Below are positions 33,454 through 41,766 of a stretch of 64,000 nucleotides of DNA, one piece after another. Both the position numbers and the translations under genes were made by a program. The notes below the pieces were generated by a model. It had not been told where the DNA came from, made no database searches, and saw only the letters and a list, made by a program, of their open reading frames with translations. The DNA lies in contig CACJEG010000001.1 of the NCBI GenBank assembly GCA_902592375.1, positions 186,001 to 250,000 of the forward strand. Direction: 5' to 3'. Numbering within the stretch: position 1 is the first letter of the stretch; every line of letters begins with the position of its first letter. Source of the stretch: an uncultured Pelagibacteraceae bacterium. Its GTDB lineage: Bacteria; Pseudomonadota; Alphaproteobacteria; Pelagibacterales; Pelagibacteraceae.

Positions 33454-35115
33454 TTAAATATTGGTTTTATATACCCATTGCTCGTCATAACTTTTTAACT
33501 CATTTGGAAGTGGCGCACCTTGGAACATGCAAATTCTTAACCATTTGTCAGATCGTGGATCAAATTTCAATGCCCCAAAAAAAGATAATTTTAGTCTTAG
33601 CATATCAATTGGCATTAAATCTTTACCAATTGTATTATCTTGTATTTCTGAATAAGGAAATTTTTCTACAATGAACGCTCTTCTTACAACATGTCTTAAC
33701 TCAGAATTTGATGTTAAAAACTCAGCAATAGTTAAACTATTTTTTGAGACTAATAATTTGTCATAAAGTTTTTTTATATCTCTTGCTATTGCTAAAGGCT
33801 GTTCTAACTCTGATCCATGCTCCTCAAAACGATCAGCTAATCTAGGTTCCTCTTTATTTTTTGAAATGAACCAAAAGTTTTTATTATTTTCTTTTTCTTC
33901 AAAATTAATATCTAAAATGTTTGGATACTTTGCTTCAATGATATTACGCAATTCTTCAATTTTTCTATGAGTTGGAATATTAAAATATTTTTCTTCATCT
34001 GAACTCATTTCTTTTATTAAAGGATTTACAATATTATTATAAGGTTCCATCATTATTGAAACAATGTATTCAATGCATTCCTCACAAGTATTATCCTCCA
34101 ACCATTGATATATTTTGTTGAAAGGATATTCGATTTCAAAATTAAAATCTTTGTTTATAAAGTTTAAAAATTTTTTAACATCTTTTAACAATGATGTGAT
34201 TTTTGTTTGCTGATATTCACTATCAGTATTCCAGCTTGTAATATTTTTTAGAGATTTTTTTACACAATCTATAAACAAATCACTATCCTGACTTTCTACA
34301 TCTTTGATTTCTCTAATTTTCTTAAGTGCTTTTTCTCTACTTAAAATCCAATTATTTAATAGAGTTGGGTGATTGACTATAAATGGAGCCATGCCCAAGC
34401 CTGTGGAATTACCTATTCCCAAGTTTTTACAAATATTATCATCTAGTTTAACTGCTATTTTTGGATTTTTATAATAAGCAACATGGTTAACTTGATCAAA
34501 AGTAAATTGTCTTACCAAATATACCAACATCATTTCTAATCTGAATGGACCATTAATTTCTTCACGATTTTTAATTCTAAATCGATCTGCAAGACCAAAT
34601 TTGCCTGAGCCATATACTGCTGTAGTCCTATATAAATAGCCTACTTTTGATAATAGGTTTAAATCTGGCTGCTTACCTTTGCTCAAACTTTCAACTACAT
34701 GATTATAAATTCTTACCGATTTGTTTGCTCTCGATAAAGTTAATTCTTTATAAGAAAGTCTACCAACTTCTTGTTTTGGAACTTCATTTTTTAATCTTTC
34801 AATGTCTTTTTTTGTAGGAACTCCATCATGTAATGTAAAAGCTGCATCCCATTTTGTTGCAATAACTCTGTCTGATCTTTCTTCATCTTTGATTTCATTT
34901 GCAAAACAAATTAAAGAATATACTCTTTTATTTTTTTTAAATGAATAAACAGCTTCTCCAAAACCATTTTCATTTAAATTAAATAAATCTCTTTTATACT
35001 CCCACTCTTTAAATTCATTAAGAAAACTTCTTAAAAAAGATAATTTTGATTGATGAAAAGATCCTAGCCTTGATAATTTCATTATCTTATTCGGGTCTCT
35101 TAATTCAACTTTCAT
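33454..35115 (-). CDS. Conserved 553-residue protein of unknown function
   Basis: I do not recognise this long soluble protein. It has no signal peptide, no membrane segment and no P-loop. Regions that look conserved by composition are KWDAAFTLHDGVPT (about 88-101), YLYRTTAVYGSGKFGLADRFR (about 162-181) and ARDIKKLYDKLL. The mostly charged, mixed helical sequence suggests a large globular enzyme or scaffold. It sits two bases from the M19-like gene and two bases from DUF3726, so the three are surely co-expressed and probably act together. Confidence 0.65.
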   Translation of the reverse strand: MKVELRDPNKIMKLSRLGSFHQSKLSFLRSFLNEFKEWEYKRDLFNLNENGFGEAVYSFKKNKRVYSLICFANEIKDEERSDRVIATKWDAAFTLHDGVPTKKDIERLKNEVPKQEVGRLSYKELTLSRANKSVRIYNHVVESLSKGKQPDLNLLSKVGYLYRTTAVYGSGKFGLADRFRIKNREEINGPFRLEMMLVYLVRQFTFDQVNHVAYYKNPKIAVKLDDNICKNLGIGNSTGLGMAPFIVNHPTLLNNWILSREKALKKIREIKDVESQDSDLFIDCVKKSLKNITSWNTDSEYQQTKITSLLKDVKKFLNFINKDFNFEIEYPFNKIYQWLEDNTCEECIEYIVSIMMEPYNNIVNPLIKEMSSDEEKYFNIPTHRKIEELRNIIEAKYPNILDINFEEKENNKNFWFISKNKEEPRLADRFEEHGSELEQPLAIARDIKKLYDKLLVSKNSLTIAEFLTSNSELRHVVRRAFIVEKFPYSEIQDNTIGKDLMPIDMLRLKLSFFGALKFDPRSDKWLRICMFQGAPLPNELKSYDEQWVYKTNI

Positions 35116-35117
35116 AA

Positions 35118-36104
35118 TTAAATAGTTTTATAAAAATTGTACCAGTTATTTCCAAGTATTCCATGTGTCTCGGTATCTGAAAAACCTGCTTTTTTTAAAC
35201 CTTTTTCAATATTTAAGAACCCTCTTGCATCAAGAAACCAGTCAGGTTGTTTAGGAAAACCTGGTTTATTTTTCGAACCTTCACCATAATTTTTACTTTT
35301 AGACCAAGAACCATTTCTCATCCATTCAACAACAGTATCTGGATGATCTAAACAAAGATCTGATCCTATTCCTATTTTTTTTACATCCATTATTTCAGCT
35401 GTTTTTGCGACCATTTCACAAAAACTATCTAGAGTACAATTTGTGTTATCTTTTAAGTGATGAGGGTATAATGATAAACCCAACATACCGCCACTATCAC
35501 TCAAAGTTTTTAATAAATCTGAGGATTTGTTTCTTTTAGCTGGATGCCAAAAAGATGGGTTAGCATGAGTAATTGCAATTGGTTTTTCACTGAATTCAAT
35601 TGCATCTAGAGTACTTTTTTCTGCAGAATGTGACATGTCTACCACGAGGCCAACTCTATTCATTTCTCTTATAACCTCACGTCCAAAATTTGTAACTCCG
35701 CTATCTACTTTTTCATAACAACCTGTTGCTAGCAAAGACTGGTTATTATAAGTAAGTTGCATAAATCTGCATCCTAATTGATGAACCTTTTCAACAAGAT
35801 TTATGTCATCTTCAATTGGTGAACAGTTTTGAAAACCAAAAAATATTGCAGTTTTGTTTTCTTTATTAGCTTTATCAATATCTTGGAAATTCTTACCAAG
35901 AAAAATTAGATCAGAATTTTCATGAAATAATTTTTCCCATTTTTTAATTTCAAGCTGTAATTCATCAAAATCTTCATGGTAGACAATGGTAACATGGACA
36001 GCATCTAATCCGGCAGATCTATTGATCTCAAAGATTTTCCTAGACCAATTGCAATATTGAAGATTATCGATTTTATAATTCATAGTATGCTTAACTCTAA
36101 TCAA
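35118..36104 (-). CDS. M19-like (renal dipeptidase family) protein lacking the first metal motif
   Basis: This 328-residue protein has the M19 barrel: FFGFQNCSPIEDD, GCRFMQLTYNNQS, GREVIREMNRVGLVVDMSHSAEKST and AITHANPSFWHPAKRN carry most metal and substrate residues. The N-terminal H-x-D that supplies two zinc ligands in true dipeptidases is absent; the sequence there is YKIDNLQYCNW. An M19 protein with the same replacement (IDGL...KW) is encoded in the dimethylglycine locus of Pseudomonas aeruginosa, from memory. A role in N-methyl-amine catabolism is thus possible, and dipeptide hydrolysis should not be assumed. It is divergent from purE. Confidence 0.72.
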   Translation of the reverse strand: MIRVKHTMNYKIDNLQYCNWSRKIFEINRSAGLDAVHVTIVYHEDFDELQLEIKKWEKLFHENSDLIFLGKNFQDIDKANKENKTAIFFGFQNCSPIEDDINLVEKVHQLGCRFMQLTYNNQSLLATGCYEKVDSGVTNFGREVIREMNRVGLVVDMSHSAEKSTLDAIEFSEKPIAITHANPSFWHPAKRNKSSDLLKTLSDSGGMLGLSLYPHHLKDNTNCTLDSFCEMVAKTAEIMDVKKIGIGSDLCLDHPDTVVEWMRNGSWSKSKNYGEGSKNKPGFPKQPDWFLDARGFLNIEKGLKKAGFSDTETHGILGNNWYNFYKTI

Positions 36105-36177
36105 TATGTATTTTAAATACTATTAATTTTATTGAAATTTTAATTTAATTTTGAAATAAACATATTGATCACTTTTC

Positions 36178-36669
36178 ATGAAAAAAAATAGTAAATTAAA
36201 AGTTTCAATCATAATGGGAAGTCAATCTGACTATAAAGTAATGAAACTAGCCAAAAAAACCCTAAAAAAAATTGGAGTTTCATTTGAAACAAAAATTATA
36301 TCTGCTCACAGAACACCACAAAGAATGTATGAATATGCTGCAAAAGTTGAGCAAAATAATATAGGAGTAATTATTGCGGGTGCTGGAGGATCTGCTCATC
36401 TTCCAGGTATGGTATCAGCACTTACACATGTGCCAGTACTTGGTGTTCCTGTTGAAAGTAAAAAACTTAAAGGTTTGGATAGTTTGTTATCAATTGTACA
36501 AATGCCTAAAGGAATTCCTGTAGGAACGCTTGCTATAGGAGAGGACGGCGCTATTAATGCTGCTTTACTAGCTGCAGCAATAATTGCTAATAATAATTCA
36601 AATGTTCGAAAAAAGCTTAAAAATTTTAGAACATCACAAACTAAATCTGTAAAGAAATCTCCAAAATAA
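36178..36669 (+). CDS. purE: 5-(carboxyamino)imidazole ribonucleotide mutase
   Basis: PurE moves the carboxyl group of N5-CAIR to give CAIR in purine synthesis. The signature motifs are [10 protein letters not shown] (about 14-23), [12 protein letters not shown] (about 41-52) with the catalytic histidine, and [14 protein letters not shown]. Length (163) is normal. purK follows one base later, the standard order. Confidence 0.94.
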   Translation: MKKNSKLKVSIIMGSQSDYKVMKLAKKTLKKIGVSFETKIISAHRTPQRMYEYAAKVEQNNIGVIIAGAGGSAHLPGMVSALTHVPVLGVPVESKKLKGLDSLLSIVQMPKGIPVGTLAIGEDGAINAALLAAAIIANNNSNVRKKLKNFRTSQTKSVKKSPK

Positions 36670-36670
36670 A

Positions 36671-37717
36671 ATGTCAGAAATTACTCTTGGTATCATTGGG
36701 GGTGGTCAACTTGGAAGTATGCTTGCAATAGCAGCAAAAAAATTAAATGTTAAAACAGTTATTTTTTGTGATGAAATAGATGCACCAGCACAAAATTTTT
36801 GCAATCAATTTATTAATGGAAATTATGATAATAAAGAAAAGATATCAGAATTTATAAATCAAGTTGATTTTGTCACTTATGAATTTGAAAATATTCCATA
36901 TGAAACATTAAATGAAATAAACAAATTTAAAACTGTTTTACCAAAACCCTCCGTTAATAGATTAATTCAACATCGATTAGCTGAAAAAGATTTTGTTAAT
37001 AAATTAAATATTAGAACAACCAGATATGTTTCAATCGAAAAAAAATCTGACATAGATGCTTTAGAAGATTTTTTGCCAGGAATATTAAAAACAACAACAC
37101 TTGGCTATGATGGCAAAGGTCAATATCCAATTAAATCAGCTATTGAACTTAATTCATTGAATATTGATTTTTCAAAAGGATATATTCTTGAAAAACTTGT
37201 GAAATTAAAAAAAGAGATTTCAATTATAATCACAAGATTTAGTAATAATAAATATGAAATTTATGAACCAATAGAAAACACTCACGAAGATCAAATTTTA
37301 AAATATTCAAAAATACCTGCTGAAATTAATGAAAAAATTTTTAATCAATCTAAAGATTGGGCAATGCTAATAGCTGAAGAACTTAAATATGTTGGAACTT
37401 TGTGTGTAGAATTTTTTATTGATAGAAATGATAATCTTTATGTTAATGAGATTGCTCCAAGAGTACATAATTCAGGACATTTAACAATAAATGCTTTTAA
37501 TGTGAGTCAATTTGAAAATCATATTAGAGCTGTATGTGGTTTAGAACAAGTCCCTTTAAAAAAAATATCTAATGCTAAAATGATGAATTTGCTTGGTGAT
37601 CAAATTACTCATTATAGAAACATTCAAAAGTTTAATGATAACGAATTTTTCTTTGATTATTTAAAAAAAGATATAAAAGAAAAAAGAAAAATGGGTCATA
37701 TCACAACTTTGATATAA
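36671..37717 (+). CDS. purK: 5-(carboxyamino)imidazole ribonucleotide synthase
   Basis: PurK is the ATP-grasp enzyme that carboxylates AIR with bicarbonate and ATP. It begins LGIIGGGQLGSMLAIAAKKL, the family signature, and shows KTTTLGYDGKGQY (about 140-152) and the C-terminal NEIAPRVHNSGHLT (about 259-272), which carry ATP and metal ligands. Length (348) is normal. It is one base from purE and its stop abuts the GNAT gene. Confidence 0.94.
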   Translation: MSEITLGIIGGGQLGSMLAIAAKKLNVKTVIFCDEIDAPAQNFCNQFINGNYDNKEKISEFINQVDFVTYEFENIPYETLNEINKFKTVLPKPSVNRLIQHRLAEKDFVNKLNIRTTRYVSIEKKSDIDALEDFLPGILKTTTLGYDGKGQYPIKSAIELNSLNIDFSKGYILEKLVKLKKEISIIITRFSNNKYEIYEPIENTHEDQILKYSKIPAEINEKIFNQSKDWAMLIAEELKYVGTLCVEFFIDRNDNLYVNEIAPRVHNSGHLTINAFNVSQFENHIRAVCGLEQVPLKKISNAKMMNLLGDQITHYRNIQKFNDNEFFFDYLKKDIKEKRKMGHITTLI

Positions 37718-38185
37718 ATGTTAAAATCAATAGAAGGTAATTTTGATAATCCAGAAGTTAATGAGCTTCTAACTAAACATTTTATTGAGCTTAGAGCCGC
37801 TTCACCGGAGGGAAGTGCTCATGTACTTGATATTCCTGGTTTAAAAGTGCCATCAATTAAATTCTGGAGCTTGTGGGATGATCAAAAACTGATCGGTTGT
37901 GGTGCTTTAAAATTTTTGGATAAAGAACATGGGGAATTTAAATCGATAAGAATTCACGACAATTTTAGAAAGCAAGGTCAAGGGATTAATGTAATCAATC
38001 ATTTAATTAATGAAGCTAAAAAGCTTAAAATAAAAAGATTAAGTATCGAAACAGGAGCAGGTGATTTTTTTATACCAGCAAGAAAACTTTTCAAAAAAAC
38101 TGGTTTTACAGTATGCGAGCCTTTTGCACACTATAAAGAAGACATCAATTCTGTTTATTTAACTAAGCTTATTGATGATAGATAA
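37718..38185 (+). CDS. GNAT-family acetyltransferase
   Basis: This 155-residue protein has a GNAT fold: CGALKFLDKEHGEFKSIRI (strands around residues 66-84) then the acetyl-CoA loop RKQGQGINVINHLI (about 90-103) and LSIETGAGDFFIPARKLFKKTGF. It resembles the YsnE/PhnO-like group. The start is the base after the purK stop, so translation is coupled. The acetyl acceptor is unknown; nothing ties it to purine synthesis beyond position. Confidence 0.82.
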   Translation: MLKSIEGNFDNPEVNELLTKHFIELRAASPEGSAHVLDIPGLKVPSIKFWSLWDDQKLIGCGALKFLDKEHGEFKSIRIHDNFRKQGQGINVINHLINEAKKLKIKRLSIETGAGDFFIPARKLFKKTGFTVCEPFAHYKEDINSVYLTKLIDDR

Positions 38186-38302
38186 AAATTATTTTTTAAT
38201 TGTTGATCTATTTTGTTGACAAAACCCAATAAAATCTAAAGAAAGCCAATATTACTTAATTATAAGTAATAATTAAACATAACAAAAAGTAAGAAGATAA
38301 AT

Positions 38303-38509
38303 ATGAGTCTACAAGGTAAAGTAAAATGGTTCAATCCAACCAAAGGTTTTGGTTTTATTGAAAGAGAAGATAAAGAAAAAGATGTGTTTGTACATGTTTC
38401 AGCAGTAAGAGATGCTGGTATGAACGGTTTAGATGAGGGTCAAGCTTTGACTTTCGATGTTGAAGATGGTCCTAAAGGTCCTTCAGCAGTTAACTTGAAA
38501 ACTGCATAA
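38303..38509 (+). CDS. cspA: Cold shock domain protein
   Basis: This 68-residue single-domain protein binds single-stranded RNA or DNA as a chaperone. RNP1 is KGFGFIE (about 14-20) and RNP2 is VFVHVS (about 28-33). It has its own 117-base leader (38186-38302), A+T-rich with the small inverted repeat TACTTA-ATTA-TAAGTA, and a long inverted repeat after the stop. The leader may control translation with temperature, as in other csp genes, but no specific structure is certain. Confidence 0.93.
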   Translation: MSLQGKVKWFNPTKGFGFIEREDKEKDVFVHVSAVRDAGMNGLDEGQALTFDVEDGPKGPSAVNLKTA

Positions 38510-38521
38510 TTTCACACTTCC

Positions 38522-38572
38522 TATTGGCTGAAAAATTTATTTTACTTCAAAAAATTTATTATTCAGCCAATA
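38522..38572 (+). terminator. Inverted repeat downstream of cspA
   Basis: TATTGGCTGAA (38522-38532) and TTCAGCCAATA (38562-38572) are perfect 11-base inverted repeats separated by 29 A+T-rich bases that can extend pairing partially. It starts 13 bases after the cspA stop. It lacks a U-run, so termination efficiency is uncertain; it may instead protect the abundant csp mRNA. Confidence 0.5.
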
Positions 38573-38649
38573 CCTTATCTAATATCAATCTTTAAACACA
38601 ATTATTAATTATAGATTTAAAATAAAAAATTAATAAATTAATCAAAATT

Positions 38650-39396
38650 ATGATCGGAATTTTAGGTGGAATGGGAACTCAAGCAGGTCTTGATTTTTGC
38701 AACAAACTTGCGGTTTTAAATAGAGGAAAAATAGATCAAGAGTATCCATTATTTTTACTTTATAACAAATCAAATATTCCTGGCAGACCTGAATCTATTG
38801 GCTCTCAAACTAAAAATCTTTCAAACAAATCTACAAATAAAAAAAGTAAAGCAAAATATAATAAAGTTTTAAAGAGTTTGCTCAAAGGCTGTAAACTTCT
38901 GGAAAAGAATAAATGTAAATTTATAGTTATACCTTGTAATACAGCTCATTATTGGTTCGATGATTTGCAGAATAAAATTAATATTCCAATAATCAATATG
39001 CCAAAAGAAGTTTATAAATTTACAAAAAAAAAATGTAAGAGAAACTCCAAAGTTGGTCTCTTAGCAACTGAGGGTACTCTTAAAACTGGAGTTTATAAAA
39101 AATTTTTTGAAAAAGATTATCAATTAATAGAGCCATCTCAAAAAATACAAAAATTGTCAGTTAACAAAGCAATTAAATTAGTTAAAATGGGTAATGTAAA
39201 GGCTGCAGCAAAAGCAATTAAACCTGCAATTGATTCCTTAATTAAAATGAAATGTAAAAAAATTATTTTAGGTTGCACAGAGCTCCCTATTGCAATTTTT
39301 GCATTTAAATCATTTAAAAATGTTAAATCCTCTAAAGTTTTCTTAGATCCCAACTTAATTTTAGCTCATTCGGCTATGGTTAAACATAAAAATTAG
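38650..39396 (+). CDS. Aspartate/glutamate racemase-family protein
   Basis: This 248-residue cytoplasmic protein has both catalytic cysteine motifs of the Asp/Glu racemase superfamily: IPCNTAHYW (about 97-105) and GCTELPIA (about 210-217). The N-terminus IGILGGMGTQAGLDF is typical of the aspartate racemase branch. It is basic and lysine-rich. The substrate (aspartate, glutamate or a related acid) is not determined. A hypothetical gene starts three bases after it. Confidence 0.82.
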   Translation: MIGILGGMGTQAGLDFCNKLAVLNRGKIDQEYPLFLLYNKSNIPGRPESIGSQTKNLSNKSTNKKSKAKYNKVLKSLLKGCKLLEKNKCKFIVIPCNTAHYWFDDLQNKINIPIINMPKEVYKFTKKKCKRNSKVGLLATEGTLKTGVYKKFFEKDYQLIEPSQKIQKLSVNKAIKLVKMGNVKAAAKAIKPAIDSLIKMKCKKIILGCTELPIAIFAFKSFKNVKSSKVFLDPNLILAHSAMVKHKN

Positions 39397-39399
39397 CTT

Positions 39400-39840
39400 A
39401 TGTCTAACAAGACTGAAAAGCCATATGTGTTGAGAGCTGCTGAATTTGTTTATTCAAATATACTAGAAATTAAAAAACATAATCCTGAAATCAATAATAT
39501 ACAGGCATTTGAAATTTTTATGACTACTAAAGAATATGATATTTTAAGTTCAGGAGAATTTCATGATAAATGGTTTTTAGAGCTTAAGAATAATAAATAT
39601 ATTGACCAAATAACTAAAAAAAAAATCAATGAAGAAACTCTAAGACTTTTAGAGCTTCAAAAAGACTCGATGGTTAAATTTTTAATGAAAATACCTAAAC
39701 TTTATTATACTAAAAGTCATTTTCCACTAGAAATTTCACAAAGAGCTTTTGATCACTTGTGGAGAGTTTGTGAAAGCTATGAAATGTGGTGCAAAGAAAC
39801 TAAACAAGAAAAACTGATTTATCTAAATATTATTGAGTAG
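39400..39840 (+). CDS. Hypothetical 146-residue protein
   Basis: I do not recognise a family. The protein is soluble, mostly predicted helical, and contains aromatic-rich segments (YVLRAAEFVYSNI near the N-terminus, HFPLEISQRAFDHLWRVCESYEMW near residues 108-131). It follows the racemase-like gene by three bases, so it is probably in the same transcript, and overlaps the convergent gene by 11 bases. No catalytic motif is visible. Confidence 0.5.
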   Translation: MSNKTEKPYVLRAAEFVYSNILEIKKHNPEINNIQAFEIFMTTKEYDILSSGEFHDKWFLELKNNKYIDQITKKKINEETLRLLELQKDSMVKFLMKIPKLYYTKSHFPLEISQRAFDHLWRVCESYEMWCKETKQEKLIYLNIIE

Positions 39841-40216
39841 TATTATTTAAATCAAGTATTGATCTAGTAACCTCAATTCTTTTTTTAAGTAATTTTTGCA
39901 AATTTTGATTATTCAGTTTTTGTCTTGTCAATTTAATTCTTGTTTCAACTAATTGTCTAAAGTCCTCATCAAACGAATTTATTTTTATTTTTACATCTTT
40001 TTCTTCTACTAACGTTTCTTTAATTAAAGTTAAAGAATTTTTACCAGTTTCTTTTTCTATACGTTGATTAACTATGTATTGCGCACTGGCTTTATAGATA
40101 TTACCTGAAGTAAGAGCTGTAACACCTGGACCAACAAATGAAAGAATAGGTACAAAGCCTGTCAAAAAGAAAAAAGACAATATAATTGTTAAAATTCTAA
40201 ATAACCTAAAATTCAT
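39830..40216 (-). CDS. Hypothetical 128-residue exported or membrane-anchored protein
   Basis: The N-terminus has a strong hydrophobic segment (FRILTIILSFFFLTGFVPIL, about 5-24), which is a signal peptide or anchor. A small Gly/Ala-rich stretch follows (GPGVTALTSGNIYKASAQ), then a Lys/Glu-rich helical tail that looks like a coiled coil. No family is named. It is divergent from the EamA transporter, sharing a 100-base promoter region, and overlaps the 3' end of the gene at 39400-39840. Confidence 0.55.
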   Translation of the reverse strand: MNFRLFRILTIILSFFFLTGFVPILSFVGPGVTALTSGNIYKASAQYIVNQRIEKETGKNSLTLIKETLVEEKDVKIKINSFDEDFRQLVETRIKLTRQKLNNQNLQKLLKKRIEVTRSILDLNNTTQ

Positions 40217-40316
40217 AGCTAAACATTAAGTGATTTGGCATTTCGTTTCTACATCTAATTTGTTCATTATAGGTACTGATTTGTTTGATTTTATTTAATT
40301 TATTTGTTTATTAAAC

Positions 40317-41168
40317 ATGATGATTAAAATATTCCCATTTATATTTATACTTCTATGGTCTTCTGCTTTCATAACAACCAAACCTATTATAGATAATAGT
40401 GATCCATTTGCTGCTCTAGCTTTTAGATTTGCCTTGGTTGCTTTAGGTTTTTTTTTATTTTCTATTTATTCAAAACAAAAAATTCTAGTAAGCAAAAGAA
40501 ACTTTTTTGAGTCTTTTTTTAGTGGTGTCTTATTTCATGGTTTTTATCTTGGTGGTGTCTTTTACTCAATTTCAATAGGTATGCCTACAGCAATTGCAGC
40601 ATTAATTGTAACTCTTCAACCAGTTCTCACAAATGCATTAAGTGGTCCCATCTTAAATGAAAAAGTATCTACAAAACAATGGATTGGTGTTCTATTAGGA
40701 TTTACTGGTGCAGGACTTGTATTAGGTTTTGATATTGGTTCAAAAATACCAGCAGCAGGATTGATCTCAACAATAATTGCTTTATTAGCAATTACATTTT
40801 CAACTTTATGGCAAAAAAAATTAAGTAACAACTTACCATTGTCTGTAAGTAATATGAATCAAGCTATTGGTGGGTGTTTTTTTCATTTATTAATAATTAT
40901 TTTGTTTGTTGATCCATATATTGAATTCTCACAAACTTTTATTATTGCAATGAGCCATCAAATATTTTTAGTATCGTTTGGAGCATTTACTATATTAATG
41001 TTTTTAATTAAAAATAATTCAGCAAGCAAAACTGTTTCTATATTTTTTTTAATTCCAGCAACGTCTGCTTTTATGGCATGGCTTTTCTTAAATGAAAGTT
41101 TAACTAGCTTAGATTTAATTGGATTTCTAATTACCTCTATAGGTGTTTATATTGCAACAAGAGATTGA
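40317..41168 (+). CDS. EamA/DMT-superfamily exporter
   Basis: This 283-residue inner-membrane protein has ten hydrophobic segments in two EamA repeats. IFILLWSSAFITTKPIIDNSDP is the usual start, FRFALVALGFF follows, and the PTAIAALIVTLQPVLTNALSG motif (about 89-109) marks the first repeat's end. Members export amino acids or other metabolites; no substrate can be named. A second in-frame ATG follows the first immediately. It converges on soxG with a 10-base gap. Confidence 0.8.
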   Translation: MMIKIFPFIFILLWSSAFITTKPIIDNSDPFAALAFRFALVALGFFLFSIYSKQKILVSKRNFFESFFSGVLFHGFYLGGVFYSISIGMPTAIAALIVTLQPVLTNALSGPILNEKVSTKQWIGVLLGFTGAGLVLGFDIGSKIPAAGLISTIIALLAITFSTLWQKKLSNNLPLSVSNMNQAIGGCFFHLLIIILFVDPYIEFSQTFIIAMSHQIFLVSFGAFTILMFLIKNNSASKTVSIFFLIPATSAFMAWLFLNESLTSLDLIGFLITSIGVYIATRD

Positions 41169-41178
41169 AAATTTAAGT

Positions 41179-41766
41179 TTATTTAGTTTCAAAACCAAAC
41201 TCTAGAGATGCATCTGTTATAGAGTGATATAAAGACTCTCCAAAGCTTCTTAGCGCAAATATCCTTACTTTATTTGGATCATCACTCAACCTATCTACAG
41301 TAAAAGCTATTCCATTATAAGTTGAGTTAATTGAACTGTTTTTATCTAATTTATTAAAATTAAAAGGACATCCTTTTTTCAAAACTTCTATCGTATCATT
41401 TCCTTCAATTTCAATAATAGCTCTAGAATGAGATAAATCTGTTACAGCAAAATCTGTATCTTTAAATTTATCTACTACATTTTTAATTAAATCTTTTTTT
41501 GTTGAAACGAAAAGCCAGTTTTTTGGTCCATTCCACATAATCCTTGTATTATCATTAAATACTACGGCCAAAGGTTCATTTTTTAATTTTAAACCATCAA
41601 TATCAATACCCTCAAATGAAACTGAAGAATTTTTGTACTGAACTATTTGAACAATTAATAAATTTTTGATTTCAGATATTTTAAGTATATCATTTTCATT
41701 TTTACCCTCATAATCTCCGAATTGACCTTTTGTATGAACATTTGATAAAGCTGAAATTAATGTCAT
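41179..41766 (-). CDS. soxG: Sarcosine oxidase gamma subunit
   Basis: This 195-residue subunit is a small GcvT-like protein that completes the heterotetrameric sarcosine oxidase. [11 protein letters not shown] and [30 protein letters not shown] are family motifs. It is last in soxB-soxD-soxA-soxG and overlaps soxA by four bases (ATGA). Its role is structural and in folate transfer, without its own flavin. Confidence 0.88.
   Translation of the reverse strand: MTLISALSNVHTKGQFGDYEGKNENDILKISEIKNLLIVQIVQYKNSSVSFEGIDIDGLKLKNEPLAVVFNDNTRIMWNGPKNWLFVSTKKDLIKNVVDKFKDTDFAVTDLSHSRAIIEIEGNDTIEVLKKGCPFNFNKLDKNSSINSTYNGIAFTVDRLSDDPNKVRIFALRSFGESLYHSITDASLEFGFETK

Noticed and set aside
35118-36104. Annotating the M19-like protein as a membrane dipeptidase
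   Set aside because: The N-terminal H-x-D zinc motif is missing and no signal peptide or lipid-anchor site is present.
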